This document shows, piece by piece, positions 29,850-42,626 of a stretch of DNA of 64,000 nt (within the stretch, counting starts at the first letter, position 1; every line of letters begins with the position of its first letter). The translations under genes were made by a program, and so were the position numbers. The notes under the pieces were generated by a model. The model was not told the DNA's origin, did no database searches, and saw only the letters and a program-made list of their open reading frames with translations. The stretch comes from Pomphorhynchus laevis (taxonomy: Eukaryota > Acanthocephala > Palaeacanthocephala > Echinorhynchida > Pomphorhynchidae), in the NCBI GenBank assembly GCA_012934845.2, contig WNNJ02002937.1, forward strand, positions 1 to 64,000. The letters are read 5' to 3'.

Positions 29850-32209
29850 GATTTGATCGATTACATTCTAGAGTTTGGTTCCAAACCAAATCTTTTTATA
29901 GTTGGTGATATAAACTTAGCGACAGTAGATTGGAACACCTACACATCTTCCGTGTGTAGTCCCTCCACATCATTATTTCTTGATATGATTAACTTGCTAA
30001 ACCTTACCCAACATGTTTCAAAATTTACCCGATTTTCCCAAGAAAATCAATCGCTACTTGATATTTGTCTAACATCGAATAAATACATTATACACAAAGT
30101 TACGCACTTCGATCATTTGTGTAGGTCAGATCAATGTGTTCTCAATTTCTACTCAGATTTTACACGTCCTTCAGCTTGTAGATTACAGCAGAATTCTTTA
30201 AATTATTTTAAAACTAACTTCGAACTTGTGCGTCAGAATCTATTAAGTATTTCATGGCTCAGTCCGTTTTATGTTGGGGTTGATAAGGCATGCTATCAGT
30301 TAGAAGCCACCCTTAAGGAATTACTCATACGATTTTCGCCCCGTAAAACCGTTGCAAATCGTATACACCATAAAACTTGGTTTGACAAAGAGTTAAAGAA
30401 TGCTTTAAAATAAAAAATGTAATTCCAGTTGTTTTCTAATAATAGTATTGATTACTGTAGGTATAGAGAGGCCAGAAATCGGTTCACATTTCTTAAACGC
30501 TTCAAACAATGTCAATTTGAAGAGAAAATTACTCAAATATCAATTCATAATCCTAAATTCGTATTCAATTATGCTAATTTCAACAACAAAAATAAACACA
30601 TTGGTTCACTTGTTGACACTGATGGTTGCACATTGATTAAATATGATGACATAGCGAATGCTTTCGCTCAACATTTTTGCATAGGAGTTCGTAAATCTCC
30701 CTCCGTCACTTATGCATCGTACTGTCCATCGAATATAAACATTCTTCAGATGTTTTCTGTTAATGATGTAGTGCTAGAGTTCAAGCGGCTTAAATCGTCA
30801 GGTTCTATTTGTCCTGATCGTTTACCACCGGTATATCTCAAGAATATCGCTGGTGTTATCGGCATACACTATATTGGATCTGTGTCGCCTCCTTGTACTT
30901 CGGTTGTGTCCCGATGAATTGGAAACTTTCGTTGATAAGGCCCGTTTTGAAGAAAGGTGATCAGTCTTCAGTTGAAAATTATCGCCCGATAAGTATAACG
31001 TGTGTATTCTGTCGAGTTTTGGAAAGGATAATATACCGCATTCTAAGCGATTATCTAGAATCCAACAAATTATTGTGTAAAAATCAACATGGATTTCGAA
31101 GGGATCGCTCAACAATCACTAATCTCTTGATTGCCCAGAATAGCTGGGGTTCGTTAGTTGATAAGGGCTTTGATGTAAATATAGTATTTTTTGATTTTTC
31201 AAAAGCGTTTGATATGGTTCCACATAACATCTTGATTCAGAAAATGCGTGCTCCAAACATTGATCCACTTATTATTCGCTGCATAAAAGAATTTTTATCT
31301 AACAGATTCTATCAGGTTGTTGTAAATGGTTCTCTTTCTGATCCTTATCCGGCCAATGTTAGAGTTCCGCAGGGTTCGGTCCTCGGCCCATTGTTATTCT
31401 GTATTTTCATTAATGACCTTCCTTCCATTTTGAACTCAAACACTCTCTTATATGCAGACGATCTAAAAATTTGGCAGGCTTTCCGGCTAGATTCGGACAC
31501 GGTGCTAGTTCAATCGGATATCGACAGCATTTCCAACTGGGCTTATATGAATGGTATGTCACTGAATATATCGAAGTGTGCTTGTATGCGTTTACAATCA
31601 CGCAGTTAGAGTGCGTATCCAACTTATCATCATGAGGATAAGAACATTAAAGTAGTAACTCGTCTTAGCGACCTTGGAATAGTAGTTGCGAATGATTTTT
31701 TGACTAGTTGGAATACTGAGTTGGCTTGCTTAAAAGCAAATCGAATGGTTGGAATGATTCGTAGAACTTTTAGTGTGTTGAGTCCAGTTTCATTTAGAGC
31801 ACTCACCAACGCATTTGTGATCAGTCATCTTACATATGCATCACAATGTTCGTTCCTAAGAACAGTATACGAGAAAAGTAGAATTGAAAATGTGCTGCGC
31901 CGGGCAACAAAGCTCGTAAATTCAGTTAAAGCCTTACCTTATAATGAAAGGCTAAAAAAACTTGGTATGGTTTCTATAAGCGACTTTTAGTTTCGGCGAG
32001 ATATGTGTTCAACATGGGAATCTTTACACAAGGGAAATCACGTCTTAAGAGAATTGATGACTGTTCGGAAAAGTCGGGCTTTGCGTGGACACAATTTTAC
32101 TTTAGCCCATCGCCGAGTTATACGCTCTAAAACTGTACAATTTGGACACCGAATCGTAGGTAAGTGGAACCGATTAAGTGAAGAAATTGTCAACTCAAGA
32201 TCGGTTTAG
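29850..32209 (+). pseudogene. CR1-F ORF2, rest of endonuclease, RT and C-terminus
   Basis: Endonuclease: FIVGDINLATVDW, SLLDICLTSNKYI; SDQCVLNF stands where SDHCVL is usual, so the catalytic His is replaced by Gln. Linker: TWFDKELKNALK, then a stop. RT: SSGSICPDRLPPVYLKN, a frame change near 30870, RPISITCVFCRVLERI, QHGFRRDRSTITNLL, FFDFSKAFDMVPHN, RVPQGSVLGPLLF, and YADDLKIW at about 31450. C-terminus: RATKLVNSVKALPYNERLKK and VQFGHRIVGKWNRL. About four breaks are visible. Confidence 0.85.
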
Positions 32210-32215
32210 CAAATG

Positions 32216-34195
32216 CTATTTTTTGACATCCAATGCTTACCCTCAAAGCGTCGAGTCCGCCATGCTTTTCAAGTCTATCACCGCTCCCTCAAACGTGATT
32301 TCCGCTCGATCACTCCGTCTTTCCGTGATTCCTATCTTGCTCTTCGCTGGTCTCATCTCAACATACATAGTACCAAATGCAACCCCTTCTAGCAGCATAA
32401 AATCATCACTTCATTCAACTCTAAGAATTTCCAGCATACTTTTAACTCAATCCTTGCTCGCTCCTCTTCGGCATGCAACATCAATCCCCATCATTATTCG
32501 TCACTTCTCCAGACCAAAGTATCCACGTTGATTTCTCACACCCCGGCCTCCATCCTATCCTACTCGGCTCTGCCTAGCCTTATTCCTCCGGAACTCTTTC
32601 ATCTTCTCCCTGTCTAACTTACAGAAGTATCATCTGTCCTCAAGACTTTGCCCAACAAAACCTCACCTGTAGATGCCCTGCCTACTCACATATTAAAATC
32701 TATATGCTCATCGATATCCTCATTTCTCACAACCTAGAAACCTCGTCCATCCGCAATCGTATCTTCCCTTCTCACTGGAAATCCGCAATTGTTCGTCCCC
32801 TCCTTAAGAAACAATCGCTCGACCCCTCCCTTTCTTCTAGCTATCGCCCCATTTCACTACTCCCTACTCTTTCTAAGCTCTTAGAACGCCTCATCTTAAT
32901 AAAGATCAACGCTTATCTCTCTTCATCCAATCTGTACCCTCCTTTCCAATCCGCTTTCCGCTCTAAACACAGTTTACGACGACTTACTAATTTCTCGAGA
33001 CAAGGCTCTATATAGTGTTCTCATCTCCCTCGACCTCTCATCCGCATTCGACATTATCGACCACTCCGTCCTCCTTTCTCGCCTTCGTTATGATTACGGC
33101 TTTTCTTCCTCCTCCGTAGCATGGTTTACCTCATATCTATCCGACCGTTCCTTTCGCGTCTGTTCTAACTCATTATCCTCCCCTCCCATCCCTATTTTTT
33201 GCGGGGTCCCGAAGGTTCTGTCCTAGGTCCCTGCTTTTCTCTCTTCCGCTTGGCTATCTTTTTCCGTTTATCAAACCTTACTCCTTCAACGTCATGCAAT
33301 ACGCCGATGACATCCTCATCTATGCTCATGCACCCGTACATCGCATACACGATATCGGCATTTCTGCCTCAAACCGTCTTTCTTCTATCTACAAACGTCT
33401 CTCCAATCTCCATCTCGTTGTTAACGCCGACAAGTCCAAAATAATGTGGATCCTCCCCCGTAAACCTAACATATCTACCCCACTGTAATTTTTGCATCAT
33501 CGATCATCCCCATATTCCACATTCTCACTTTCTTATGCGTCCATTTCAATGATCACATTTCTCTTAAACCCTTCGTCCGTGAAAAGGTCTGCTCGTCTAA
33601 CTTAATTATCCGTGACATTGCCGTACCGCCACTTATCGACTTCCGTTCTTGTATATCTCTTCTTTCATTGCTTCTCTTCCCTAAAATCGATTAATGACCT
33701 AGCCTTTTCGCCAATTCAAAATCCATCATCCTACTCCTACACGGAATAATCAACACCGCCTTCGAGTGCTCTTTCGTCTCCGTCGCTTCGACCAAACATC
33801 CACATATTTTGCCCAACTCTCCTGGCCCACCATCCACATCCGCATCAAACTCCGCCTATTTCTTGTAACTTTTCGTCCTATCGCTGTCTGATCCCCATCG
33901 TTAATCAACCTTATTTTCTTAGAAGACACTTGTCCCACCTCGCTATCGCTGCGTTTCCGTAATTCCCTCTTACTCCACGTTCCCAATTACTCCAACAACT
34001 ACGGTCTCCGATCCTTCCTCGTCGCCGCCTCAATCGCCTATAATCAACTCACTCTCCACATCCGCCGCGCTCCCTCCATTATCACATTCAAACACCTCCT
34101 CCGTTCACACCTTCACGACACATGATTTACATTTTTGATTTTGTGGTCATGTAAGCGTGCGCTGGCACGCATTTGCCACGTTAAAAAATATTTTT
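32216..34195 (+). mobile_element. LINE-B copy, 5'-truncated and broken
   Basis: Starts in the ORF2 linker (DIQCLPSKRRVRHAFQVYHR region, shifted) and runs through the RT to the LINE-B 3' end with hairpin, CATTTGCCACG and an A/T-rich terminus. RT pieces: SYRPISLLPTLSKLLERLIL (about 32840), SLDLSSAFDIIDHS, GVPKGSVLGP (shifted), YADDILIYAHAP (33300). A small deletion replaces the HSTEIACIKVYN segment. The coding part has many breaks. Confidence 0.85.
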
Positions 34196-34206
34196 TTAAT
34201 TTATTT

Positions 34207-36962
34207 TTTACTAGTACTTTTGAGTGCCCTCTACGTCCATCCCGATCATTGAGTTCAACTCTAATTGCTGGAAAATTTTCATCTTTATTAATTTGTCAAT
34301 ACATAGCTAGAAGGTCGAAAAGAAGGAACATTTCACGCACTGTCGGCATATTCAAACTTTTTATTCATACCTCATAGGAAATATTTCGTACCTGAGGACA
34401 TAATTTCGTAAATCGTCGAAGTATGCGCTTTAATTGATCAAGTTCTGTACACGTACACAGAAAGACTGCTGGCGACACATATTCTAATATCTGTCTTATA
34501 AGAGCATTATATAAACGCCCAACACAAACGGGAGATAAATCTTTAAAGCAATTTTTGACAATATATGTTATTCTTCTTGCTGCGTTACAAATTCTATCAG
34601 TGTTCGCACGTGCTTTTAGATTGTTTTGAACAATTATACCAAGATCCTGAATGGACTGCGTGGTAACAACAAACTCGTTACCAATAAAATATTCTTGACT
34701 CACATTGCCATGACCTAATCTCATATGTGCACACATTTTAATATTCAATACAATTCCCGTGTTTAAGGACCATCGATAAACAATGTTCAGGATATTTTGA
34801 AAGTCATTTCGATCCTTGTTGGTTTTAATCAATTTCCATACCTTTACATCATCGTCAAAAGCTAAAACACTACAATCCTCAATTAAATCTAGTAGCTGAT
34901 TTATAAATATGTTGAACAACAAGAAGCCTAAGACTGATCCCTGTGGTACTCCGGAGGTGATAGGACGATAAGACGATATACATTGACCTACACGAACAGC
35001 AAAGGATCAATGTTTAAGAAAATCTTGAATCCAGCTTATAATGGAGCGATTGACTTTATAATACTCAAGGGTGGAAATTAGCATTTTGTAAGGCACCCTA
35101 TCAAAAGCCCGACTAAAGTCACGAAATATTACGTCGATACAGTACCCGTTAGCAACATGTCCAACCCAATCTTCACGAGCATGTAATAAGTTTGTAAGAC
35201 ATGAACGCCGAGGGCGAAATCCATGCTGTGCATTATTGAGAATTCTCAGCGAATTCAAATGATCATATATGCGTCTGTTTAGTATGCGCTCAATCACTTT
35301 GCATACAACACTAGTTAGACTTATTGCCCTATAGTTATTCGGATCATCTTTTTCACCATTTTATAAATTGGTACTACAATCGCTTTTTCCAGGCAGCAGG
35401 TAACTTCGAGATGCGCAAACTCAGCACAAATATAGAGGCTAATGGCTCAGCCAGAACAGGAGCAAGTAACTTAAGAAGTTGGGGTGAATATCATTTGGGT
35501 CTGTCGCTGATGATCTAGATAACCTGGCCAATTAAACAACAACTTCATGTGCTGTTATCGTTAAAACTGGAGAATCAATTTCTACCTGTTGTGGGGTAGA
35601 AACATGAGCGGTACAAAAGCGGATGCAATACGGTAGAAATATGAGCGGTACAAAAGCGGATGTAAACACTTCTGCAATGCTGTCTGGCGATGACACTCGA
35701 GTGTTAACGTCTCTTAAAGATGAAATAGCTGGTAGCAGAGCTATGGATAGTTTCACATAAGCCCAAATTTTTTTTGGTTCTGTATCAATTTGTAAAGCTA
35801 ATTGATCTTCAAAACTTTGCCTTTTTGTAATCTTAAGGCGATTGACGAAATTTCGGAACATTGTATACCGCTTTTTAAAATTATTCTGATGACGGCTTAG
35901 TTCAAATAGACGATTCCTATGTTTGAGAGCATATCGCAATTCAGTGTCAAACCAAGGAGGGTATTTAGCTTTACTTTTTGGTACTCTACGGAGTGGTGCA
36001 AACTTATCTGCAAGAGCTACTAAACCTGATTCAATAACATGCCACCTTACCTCAATGTCTTCACTAGCACAGTCGAGTGATGTTTTTAGTGTCGCCTCTC
36101 GTAATGAGTCTTCATCAATTTGTTGCCAAGATATTTTCGACACTATCAGATTTTCCACTTTTGGGATCATACACCTGGGAAAATAATTGAATAAGATCAT
36201 GCAATGATCGCTCAATCCAATAGGACTCTGATAGCTCATATTACCCACACTTGTAATTAATTTGGAAAATACCAAATCTAGACAAGATTCCTGGTTTCGC
36301 GCGAATCTGGTGGGCGACTACACATGTTGCTCTAACATGAGATCATTTGTAAAAAATTCCACAAATCCACATCCGACTTAGAAGAACCACTATATAAAAC
36401 ATAATTCCCGGTGTGACCAGCTGAGGGTATATTAAAATCGCCAACTAATAGATATTCTTCAAGCTCAGAACAGTGACTAATTAGTGTAGAGAATTTTATG
36501 ATTCAATACGGATGATTGCGGCGACTTGTAGCACACGGCAATACCTAAGGGACCTCCGAAGTGTGAAACAATGACTGAGAGAAACTCACACGTGCCCAGT
36601 TTATTTTTAAAATTACGAGTGGAAGTAGTATTTTAGGATGTCGTAATATACAGCGCAACATCTCCATCCTTCCGAGAATCTCTATTAGCTCTCACCAAAT
36701 TATATCCCATAATAGCAATTGAACCATCGGAGATATCACGATGCAGTCTTGTTTCAGTGAGAGCAAAGATCGCTGGTTTATTTGAGATGACCCATGCCTT
36801 AAGTTCATCAAATTTTGGTAAAATACTCCTTAAATTAGTATAGGCGACACTAATACCAGAATCAGAGGGCAATTCAGTAGTAATGTTGGATGTGATATCA
36901 AAGCGCGTTGGATTTCCTAATTGTAAAAAGGAATCCCTCGAAGAACTCTCCAAACTCACCAA
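34207..36962 (-). pseudogene. CR1-D ORF2 (endonuclease-RT), broken
   Basis: Endonuclease: VAYTNLRSILPKFDELKAWV, FALTETRLH, then GLSDHCMILFN near 36200; the middle part is in other frames (36280-36630). Linker: PPWFDTELRYALKHRN. RT: NYRAISLTSVVCKVIERILN (shifted start), QHGFRPRRSCLTNLL, FRDFSRAFDRVPYK, then GVPQGSVLGFLLFNIFINQL and LAFDDDVKVWKL, where the usual YADD is FDDD. C-terminus: LRRFTKLCPQVRNISYEV. About five breaks. Confidence 0.8.
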
Positions 36963-37170
36963 CGCACGAATGGTCGCCGACGAAGTACTCGAAAATTTCT
37001 TATCATTAGATCAGTCTCTCTATTCGATCTTCTAAATGCTAGATTATCACGAGCATTATTAAGCAACAATCTTTCCTCAGCCGAAAGATTTTTAAAATTT
37101 TTTGTCGTCTTACCTTTCAAGCGATAACCTCTAGCTAAAACTGCTCTTGTATTATCTGCAGAATCAAATA

Positions 37171-37655
37171 CTACTGTAAGTAATCTTGGTTTATGTTGTG
37201 CTTTTTATCAAGACGAAATAAGCTTTTGACATTGAGACTACGCGCAATATCCTCTTCACCCTGAACGAATATATCCGAAAAGACCTTACGAATAGAAACT
37301 ACGTCATCATCCACACGGGTCTGAACGTTGTCTGCAGAAGATTCAGTGATGTTAGCAAAAATTACGCAATTATTTCTGTTTCTAGCACGATTCCTAATAT
37401 TGATAATTTCAACAAATGTCTTATCTGTCAAATCCTTGGATTTCATTTCATTTTCATTTCCGACTGCACGTCATTGCACACTATCACCGTCTCTTGTCTG
37501 CGTTCGACTTAAAGGCTGCTTCAATACATTCTTTGGTCGAACAGGAGTAGAAATCAATATATTGTGGTTCTTAGGACTGTGTTCCGCGAATATGTCAGAT
37601 AAAGGTGAAGGCCATTTATTAGAAATACTCTCAGGTGTAACTTTATCCTTGTCGT
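37171..37655 (-). pseudogene. CR1-D ORF1, central and C-terminal part
   Basis: A first frame from the LINE-B junction encodes DKVTPESISNKWPSPLSDI to RTQTRDGDSVQ. A second frame (37446-37171) encodes the conserved domain: RNRNNCVIFANITESSAD, VDDDVVSIRKVFSDIF, VKSLFRLDKKHN. A stop falls between them at about 37470. Further C-terminal blocks (ERLLLNNARDNLAFR...) can be read at 37000-37170. Confidence 0.72.
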
Positions 37656-37739
37656 CTAAAAAAAGATTTATTTAACGTGGCAAATGCGTGCCAGCGCACG
37701 CTTACATGATCACAACAAACAAAAATGTAAATCATGTGA

Positions 37740-40620
37740 TGAGAAGGTGTGAACGGAGGAGGTGTTTGAATGTGATAAAGGACGGAGCGCGGCGGACGAC
37801 GAGAGGGAGTTGATTCCAGGCGAGTGAGGCGACGACGAGGAAGGATCGGATACCGTAGTTGTTGGAGTAATTAGGAACGTGGAGTAAGAGGGTATGACGG
37901 GAACGCAGCGATAGCGAGGTGGGGCGAGTGTCGTCTAAGAAAGGAAGGTTGATGAACGATGGGGATCCGACAGCGATAAGATGAAAAGTTACGAAAAGAA
38001 GGCGGAGTTTGATGCGGATGTGGATGGTGGGTCAGAAGAGTTGGGCAAAATATGTGGATGTGCGATTGAAGTGACGGAGACGAAAGAGCACTCGAACGGC
38101 GGAGTTGATTATGCGTTGAAGGGGTAGGATGATGGATTTTGGAGAATTAACAAAAAGGCTAAGGCAGTAATCGATTATAGGGAAGAGAAGCGATGAAAGA
38201 GACTTACAAGAACGGAAGTCGATAAGAAGGCGGATACGGCGGATGTCACGGAGAATAAAGTTAGACGAGCGGACCTTGTCACGGACGAAGGGTTTAAGGG
38301 AAAGTGCTCATCGAAATGAAAGCCTAATAAAGTGAGATTGCGGACTATGGGGATGATCGATGAAGCAAAAGATACAGTGGGAGGAGATATGTTTGGTTTA
38401 CGGGGGGAGGATCCACATTATTTTAGACTTGTCGGGGTTTAGAACGAGATGGAGATCGGAGAGACGTTCGTAGATAGAAGAAATACAGTTGGAGGCAGAA
38501 TTTCCGATATCGTGTATGCGATGTGCGGGTGCATGAGCATAGATGAGGATGTCATCGGCGTATTGCATGACGTTTAAGGAAAAAGGTTTGATAAAAGGAG
38601 AGAGATCGCCAAGTAGAAGAGAGAAAAGCAGGGGACCTAGGACTGAACCTTCGGGACCCCGCAAAAAATAGGGATAGGAGAAGGGTATGATGAATTAGAA
38701 CAGACGCGAAAGGAACGATGGGATAGATATGAGGCAAACTATGCTACGGAGGAAGAAGAAAATCCGTAATCATAACGAAGGCAATAAAGGAGGACGGAGT
38801 GGTCGACAATGTGGAAGGCGGAGGAGAGGTCGAGGGAGATGAGAACACTATATAGAGCCTTGCCTCAATAAATGAGTAAGTCGTTGTACACTTTTATGCA
38901 TGCGATTTCTGTCGAGTGATTAGAGCGGAAAGCGGATTGGAAAGGAGGGTACAGATTGGATGAGGAAAGATAAGCGTTGATTTGTATTAAGATGAGGCGT
39001 TCTAAGAGCTTAGAAAGAGTAGGGAGTAGTGAAATGGGGCGATAGCTAGAAGGAAGGGAGGGGTCGAGCGATTGTTTCTTAAGGAGGGGACGAACTATTG
39101 CGGATTTCCAGTGTGAAGGGAAGATACGACATGGACAAGTTAAACAAGGTTGTGAGAAAAGGGGATATCGATGAGCATATGGATTTAAGTATGTGTGTAG
39201 GCAGGGGATCGGCAGATGAGGTTTTGCTGGGCGAGGACATGAGAACAGATGAGACTTCGGAAGGTGAGACAGGGAGAAGATGAAAGAGTTCCGGGAGAAT
39301 AAGGCTACCCGGGGCCGAGTGGGATAGGATAGAGACCAGGGTGTGAGAGAGCAACGTGGATACTTTGCTCTGGAGAAATGACGAATAATCATGGGGATTG
39401 ATATTGCAAGGCTGAGAGAAGCGAGCAAGGATTGAGTTAAAAGTATTCCATAGAGTCTTAGTGTTGAATGAAGTGATGATTTTATGCTGCCAAAAGGAGT
39501 TACATTAGGTACGTAATAGGTGTAGATGAGACCGGCGAAGAGCAAGATAGGAATCACGGAAATATGGAGTGATCGAGCGGAAATCACGTCTGAGAGAACG
39601 GTGATATACTCGAAAAGCATGACGGAGTCGACGCTTTGAGAGTAGGCACTGGATGTCAAACCATGGGGCACGGGGCAAGCGACGTTGTGGGTTAGGCTTG
39701 AAGGGCAAGAGAATATCGAGAATGGATGTGAGTTCAGAGTCGAAAAGAAAGGCGAGATCGTGAGGAGCGGAATATGTTATTGTTGGATAGGATAGATACG
39801 ATTTGAGTAAGGCAGAGCGGAGAAGGGAGAGGTCAAGATTTCTCCAAGAGTGACGTAGTATTGTAGGTGGGTGAGGAGGGGTGTGGTTGTGAGCGAGATC
39901 AAGGGTGAAGAGAAAGTGATCGGATAGACAAGGATCGAAAATGGACAGTGAGGTGTAGGCAGCAAAATGATCGGGGACAACGATGATGTCGAGTGCGCCA
40001 CCAAGGATATGTGTGAGGGCAGTGGATATGGGTTTGTAGTTATAGTTGGATAGAATGGTGATGAACTGGATTGACTCGGTGGAAGAGGGGCGGTCGAGGC
40101 GTATGTTGAAGTCGCCAGCAACGATTGAAGAGATTAAGGACAAAGAACAGTGGGACAGAAAGTCAGCGAGTTCGGTAAAAAATGAGGATGTAGGAGCTAA
40201 TGAATCAGGACGGTATACAATGGCGAGATCTAGAGTGATCAAGTTAGAAGAACGACAAGTGAGCAGTTCAATAGAGCAAGGACTGAAAGGGGAAGTGATT
40301 TTGCGAAGAGACGCGGGGTGACGGGCGAATGCGACAATGCCGCCATGATTAGAGAATTTAGAAGGGGATTTGCTAAGGGGGCGAGCGGATTCGACTAGTG
40401 AGCAACCGGCAGAGAGCAAACGGCGGATGGAGTGGTCGTTAGAATCGGAGTGGAAGGATTCGGTGAGGCAGAAGAGATCGATGAATTGCTTAGTGAATAA
40501 GTTGAGGATTAGATCGGATTTATTGAGAATTGATCTAGTGTTGAGGAGGTCGAGGCGGAAACCGTGTGTAGTGGTGGTAGGGGCTAGTGGAGAAGACACA
40601 TAGGGGAGATGGAGCGCCAT
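37740..40620 (-). pseudogene. LINE-B ORF2 (minus copy)
   Basis: Starts MALHLPYVSS inside ORF1. Endonuclease: LLNTRSILNKSDLIL, LTESFHSDS (usually ESWHSDS), VAGDFNIRLDRPSS, CLSDHFLFTLDL. This frame is open to about 39505. RT in later frames: SYRPISLLPTLSKLL, EGSVLGPLLFSLLLGDL, YADDILIYAHAP. C-terminal: the RRFDHTSTYLAQLSWPT-type block near 38050, then SLRSRHTLLLHVP and SFLVAASLAWNQLP. About five breaks. Confidence 0.83.
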
Positions 40621-41607
40621 CGAATTTTTGGGCGGGTGCGGACAACTTGAAAATTTCCGTCGGTGTTTCGTATGTAGAGAGATATGTTTCGCCGTTTTCC
40701 TCGCGACGGCGTTTTTCGATGCGGGCATGTGAGAATTGAGCGATTTCGGAGGGTGTGCGATCGGGAAAAATGCGAGTGGCTGAAGAGGACATGAGTTTGA
40801 ATCGTTAGGATAGGACAGAATACGCGTGAGAGCAATGCTTAAAAACAACTTTTAGGAGAGGGGCTGGGAAGGATTAGATTGAGAAGATTTATTTAGGCGG
40901 ATGAAGGCGACAGGAGAGATGTTGTTGAAAAAAGGAATGGTTATCCGCAGGAACAAGAGACGAGAGAATGGATCTGAATTCGGAAACATCGTAGTCGAGA
41001 CGTGCTTGTGGAGATAAAGAGGTGGAAGGAGTGATATTAGTGACGATGACGCAACGATCGCGAGAAGGAAAGCGTTTCCGTAAAGGAGGACGAGTAACGT
41101 GAGTTAGTGAGATCACGATAGGAGAGCTGGGAGTTGAGGATATCAAGGGAGTAGGTTTGACAGCGGAAAACAAAGAGGATTTGGATAATAGGGAGGGTGG
41201 TGAGCGATGTGAGGAAAGGTTATGAGTGGAAGGATTGTGGAGGTTGGTGGAGGTGATTTTGATTGAGGGATGTAGGTTATTGAGAAACGAGACAGAAGGG
41301 AAGATACGTGGGTGTCGGGAAGTGAAGACATGTGATTAGATGTTCATGTGATGACAGGATAAGTGGGTTGACAAAGGATATCTGAAACGACTGGGGTGGT
41401 TTGAGTGGATACCTTTGAGGTTGATATGTTCTTATGAGAGAGGTCGCGTATGAGTTTCTTGGCACAAAAGCCGCATATGAAGTCTTCTTTAGACTTACTG
41501 CTGTCGCATGCGATTGTAGTCCAGACGCTGCAGTCGTGTGTCGAGCATTGTACTTGTAGTTGAGCACAGTTGGTGTCGGTCGTAGCTGTCTTCTTACGTC
41601 CTCCCAT
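40584..41607 (-). pseudogene. LINE-B ORF1 (minus copy)
   Basis: Starts MGGRKKTATTDTNCAQ. PHD-like finger CSTHDCSVW and FICGFCAKKL at about residues 21-50. A Pro/Ser-rich linker follows, then RDRCVIVTNITPSTS, LDYDVSEFRSILSSLV, and at the end FQVVRTRPKIRWRSIS. Broken into about four frames. The finger part differs strongly from the plus-strand copy at 18.4 kb although the rest is nearly identical. Confidence 0.8.
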
Positions 41608-41640
41608 CGACGTTCTTGTGCGTTAAAACTGTTAAATTTG

Positions 41641-42264
41641 CTGGATTGATCTGGGACTGGATTGATCTGGAACTGGATTGATCTGGAACTGGATTGATCT
41701 GGAACTGGATTGATCTGGAACTGGATTGATCTGGAACTGGATTGATCTGGAACTGGATTGATCTGGAACTGGATTGATCTGGAACTGGATTGATCTGGAA
41801 CTGGATTGATCTGGAACTGGATTGATCTGGAACTGGATTGATCTGGAACTGGATTGATCTGGAACTGGATTGATCTGGAACTGGATTGATCTGGAACTGG
41901 ATTGATCTGGAACTGGATTGATCTGGAACTGGATTGATCTGGAACTGGATTGATCTGGAACTGGATTGATCTGGAACTGGATTGATCTGGAACTGGATTG
42001 ATCTGGAACTGGATTGATCTGGAACTGGATTGATCTGGAACTGGATTGATCTGGAACTGGATTGATCTGGAACTGGATTGATCTGGAACTGGATTGATCT
42101 GGAACTGGATTGATCTGGAACTGGATTGATCTGGAACTGGATTGATCTGGAACTGGATTGATCTGGAACTGGATTGATCTGGAACTGGATTGATCTGGAA
42201 CTGGATTGATCTGGAACTGGATTGATCTGGAACTGGATTGATCAGGAACTGGATTGATCTGGAA
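41641..42264. repeat. 16-bp minisatellite in the LINE-B 5' UTR
   Basis: About 39 head-to-tail copies of GGAACTGGATTGATCT with almost no variation (GGGACTGG near 41653, ATCAGG at 42241). In LINE-B sense the unit is ATCAATCCAGTTCCAG. It directly follows the leader. Tandem 5' UTR units commonly act as promoter repeats in LINEs. There are no unique spacers, so it is not a CRISPR array. Confidence 0.95.
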
Positions 42265-42291
42265 TGTATGTTGTTTATCTCAAACTTTTTT
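42265..42291 (-). promoter_or_regulatory. 5' leader of LINE-B
   Basis: In sense AAAAAAGTTTGAGATAAAC, then AACATACATTCCAGAT leading into the minisatellite. LINE-A has the same ACATACATTCCAGAT junction between leader and repeats. Confidence 0.55.
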
Positions 42292-42568
42292 CATTATAGT
42301 GTTGTCATTGATATTACTTTTTTGTTTATACACTGTCCGCGAATGTCTATGTCCTCGTGTCCAAATGCGAGTCGAACTTGAGGCATCTATTACGTCTGGT
42401 TGTTTATTTGAATTGAAGTGTAACGACATAGACGTAGTGATTTTGCTCTGGCATATGCTAGATTGGCATATGCTCAATAACAAATTATTTGTCAATAATT
42501 TGTTCTTGAAACCTACGTGTCTTTAAATTAAAATGAGCATTGTCCTTGCTGATGTCAATGAACTAAAA

Positions 42569-42626
42569 AATCGTACATTGACGTGCTACAAAATCGTACA
42601 TTGACGTCAATCGTCAATGTACGATT
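42569..42626. repeat. Perfect hairpin with 15-bp arms
   Basis: AATCGTACATTGACG (42592-42606) and CGTCAATGTACGATT (42612-42626) around a TCAAT loop, with a third, direct copy of the arm at 42569-42583. It overlaps the premature end of the CR1-D ORF1 finger exon. Origin unknown. Confidence 0.75.

Larger units (their letters stand above)
21667..32215 (+). mobile_element. CR1-F: CR1-type LINE split by a compound PLE insertion
   Basis: Plus-strand element: ORF1, start of endonuclease, then a 6.8-kb insertion, then the rest of ORF2. Coding on both sides of the insertion joins well: YRNPTSDVCYN before it and LIDYILEFGSKPNLFIVGDI after it. The 3' end is cut shortly after the last ORF2 codons, where a LINE-B fragment takes over. 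Confidence 0.82.
37656..42300 (-). mobile_element. LINE-B copy, full length, inserted in CR1-D
   Basis: Complete structure in sense order: a leader ending AACATACA, a 16-bp minisatellite (about 620 bp), ORF1, ORF2 overlapping by 37 nt, the 3' hairpin/CATTTGCCACG, and AAATAAATCTTTTTTT. Both ORFs carry several breaks. It shows what a full LINE-B looks like (about 4.6 kb) and is the reference for the truncated copies. Confidence 0.87.

Noticed and set aside
41641-42264. CRISPR-like array
   Set aside because: The 16-bp units are contiguous with no unique spacers, and the context is a eukaryotic LINE 5' UTR. It is a minisatellite.
42280-42495. 71-residue minus-strand reading frame as a separate gene
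   Set aside because: It lies between the CR1-D ORF1 finger and the LINE-B insertion and is better read as decayed CR1-D ORF1 linker.
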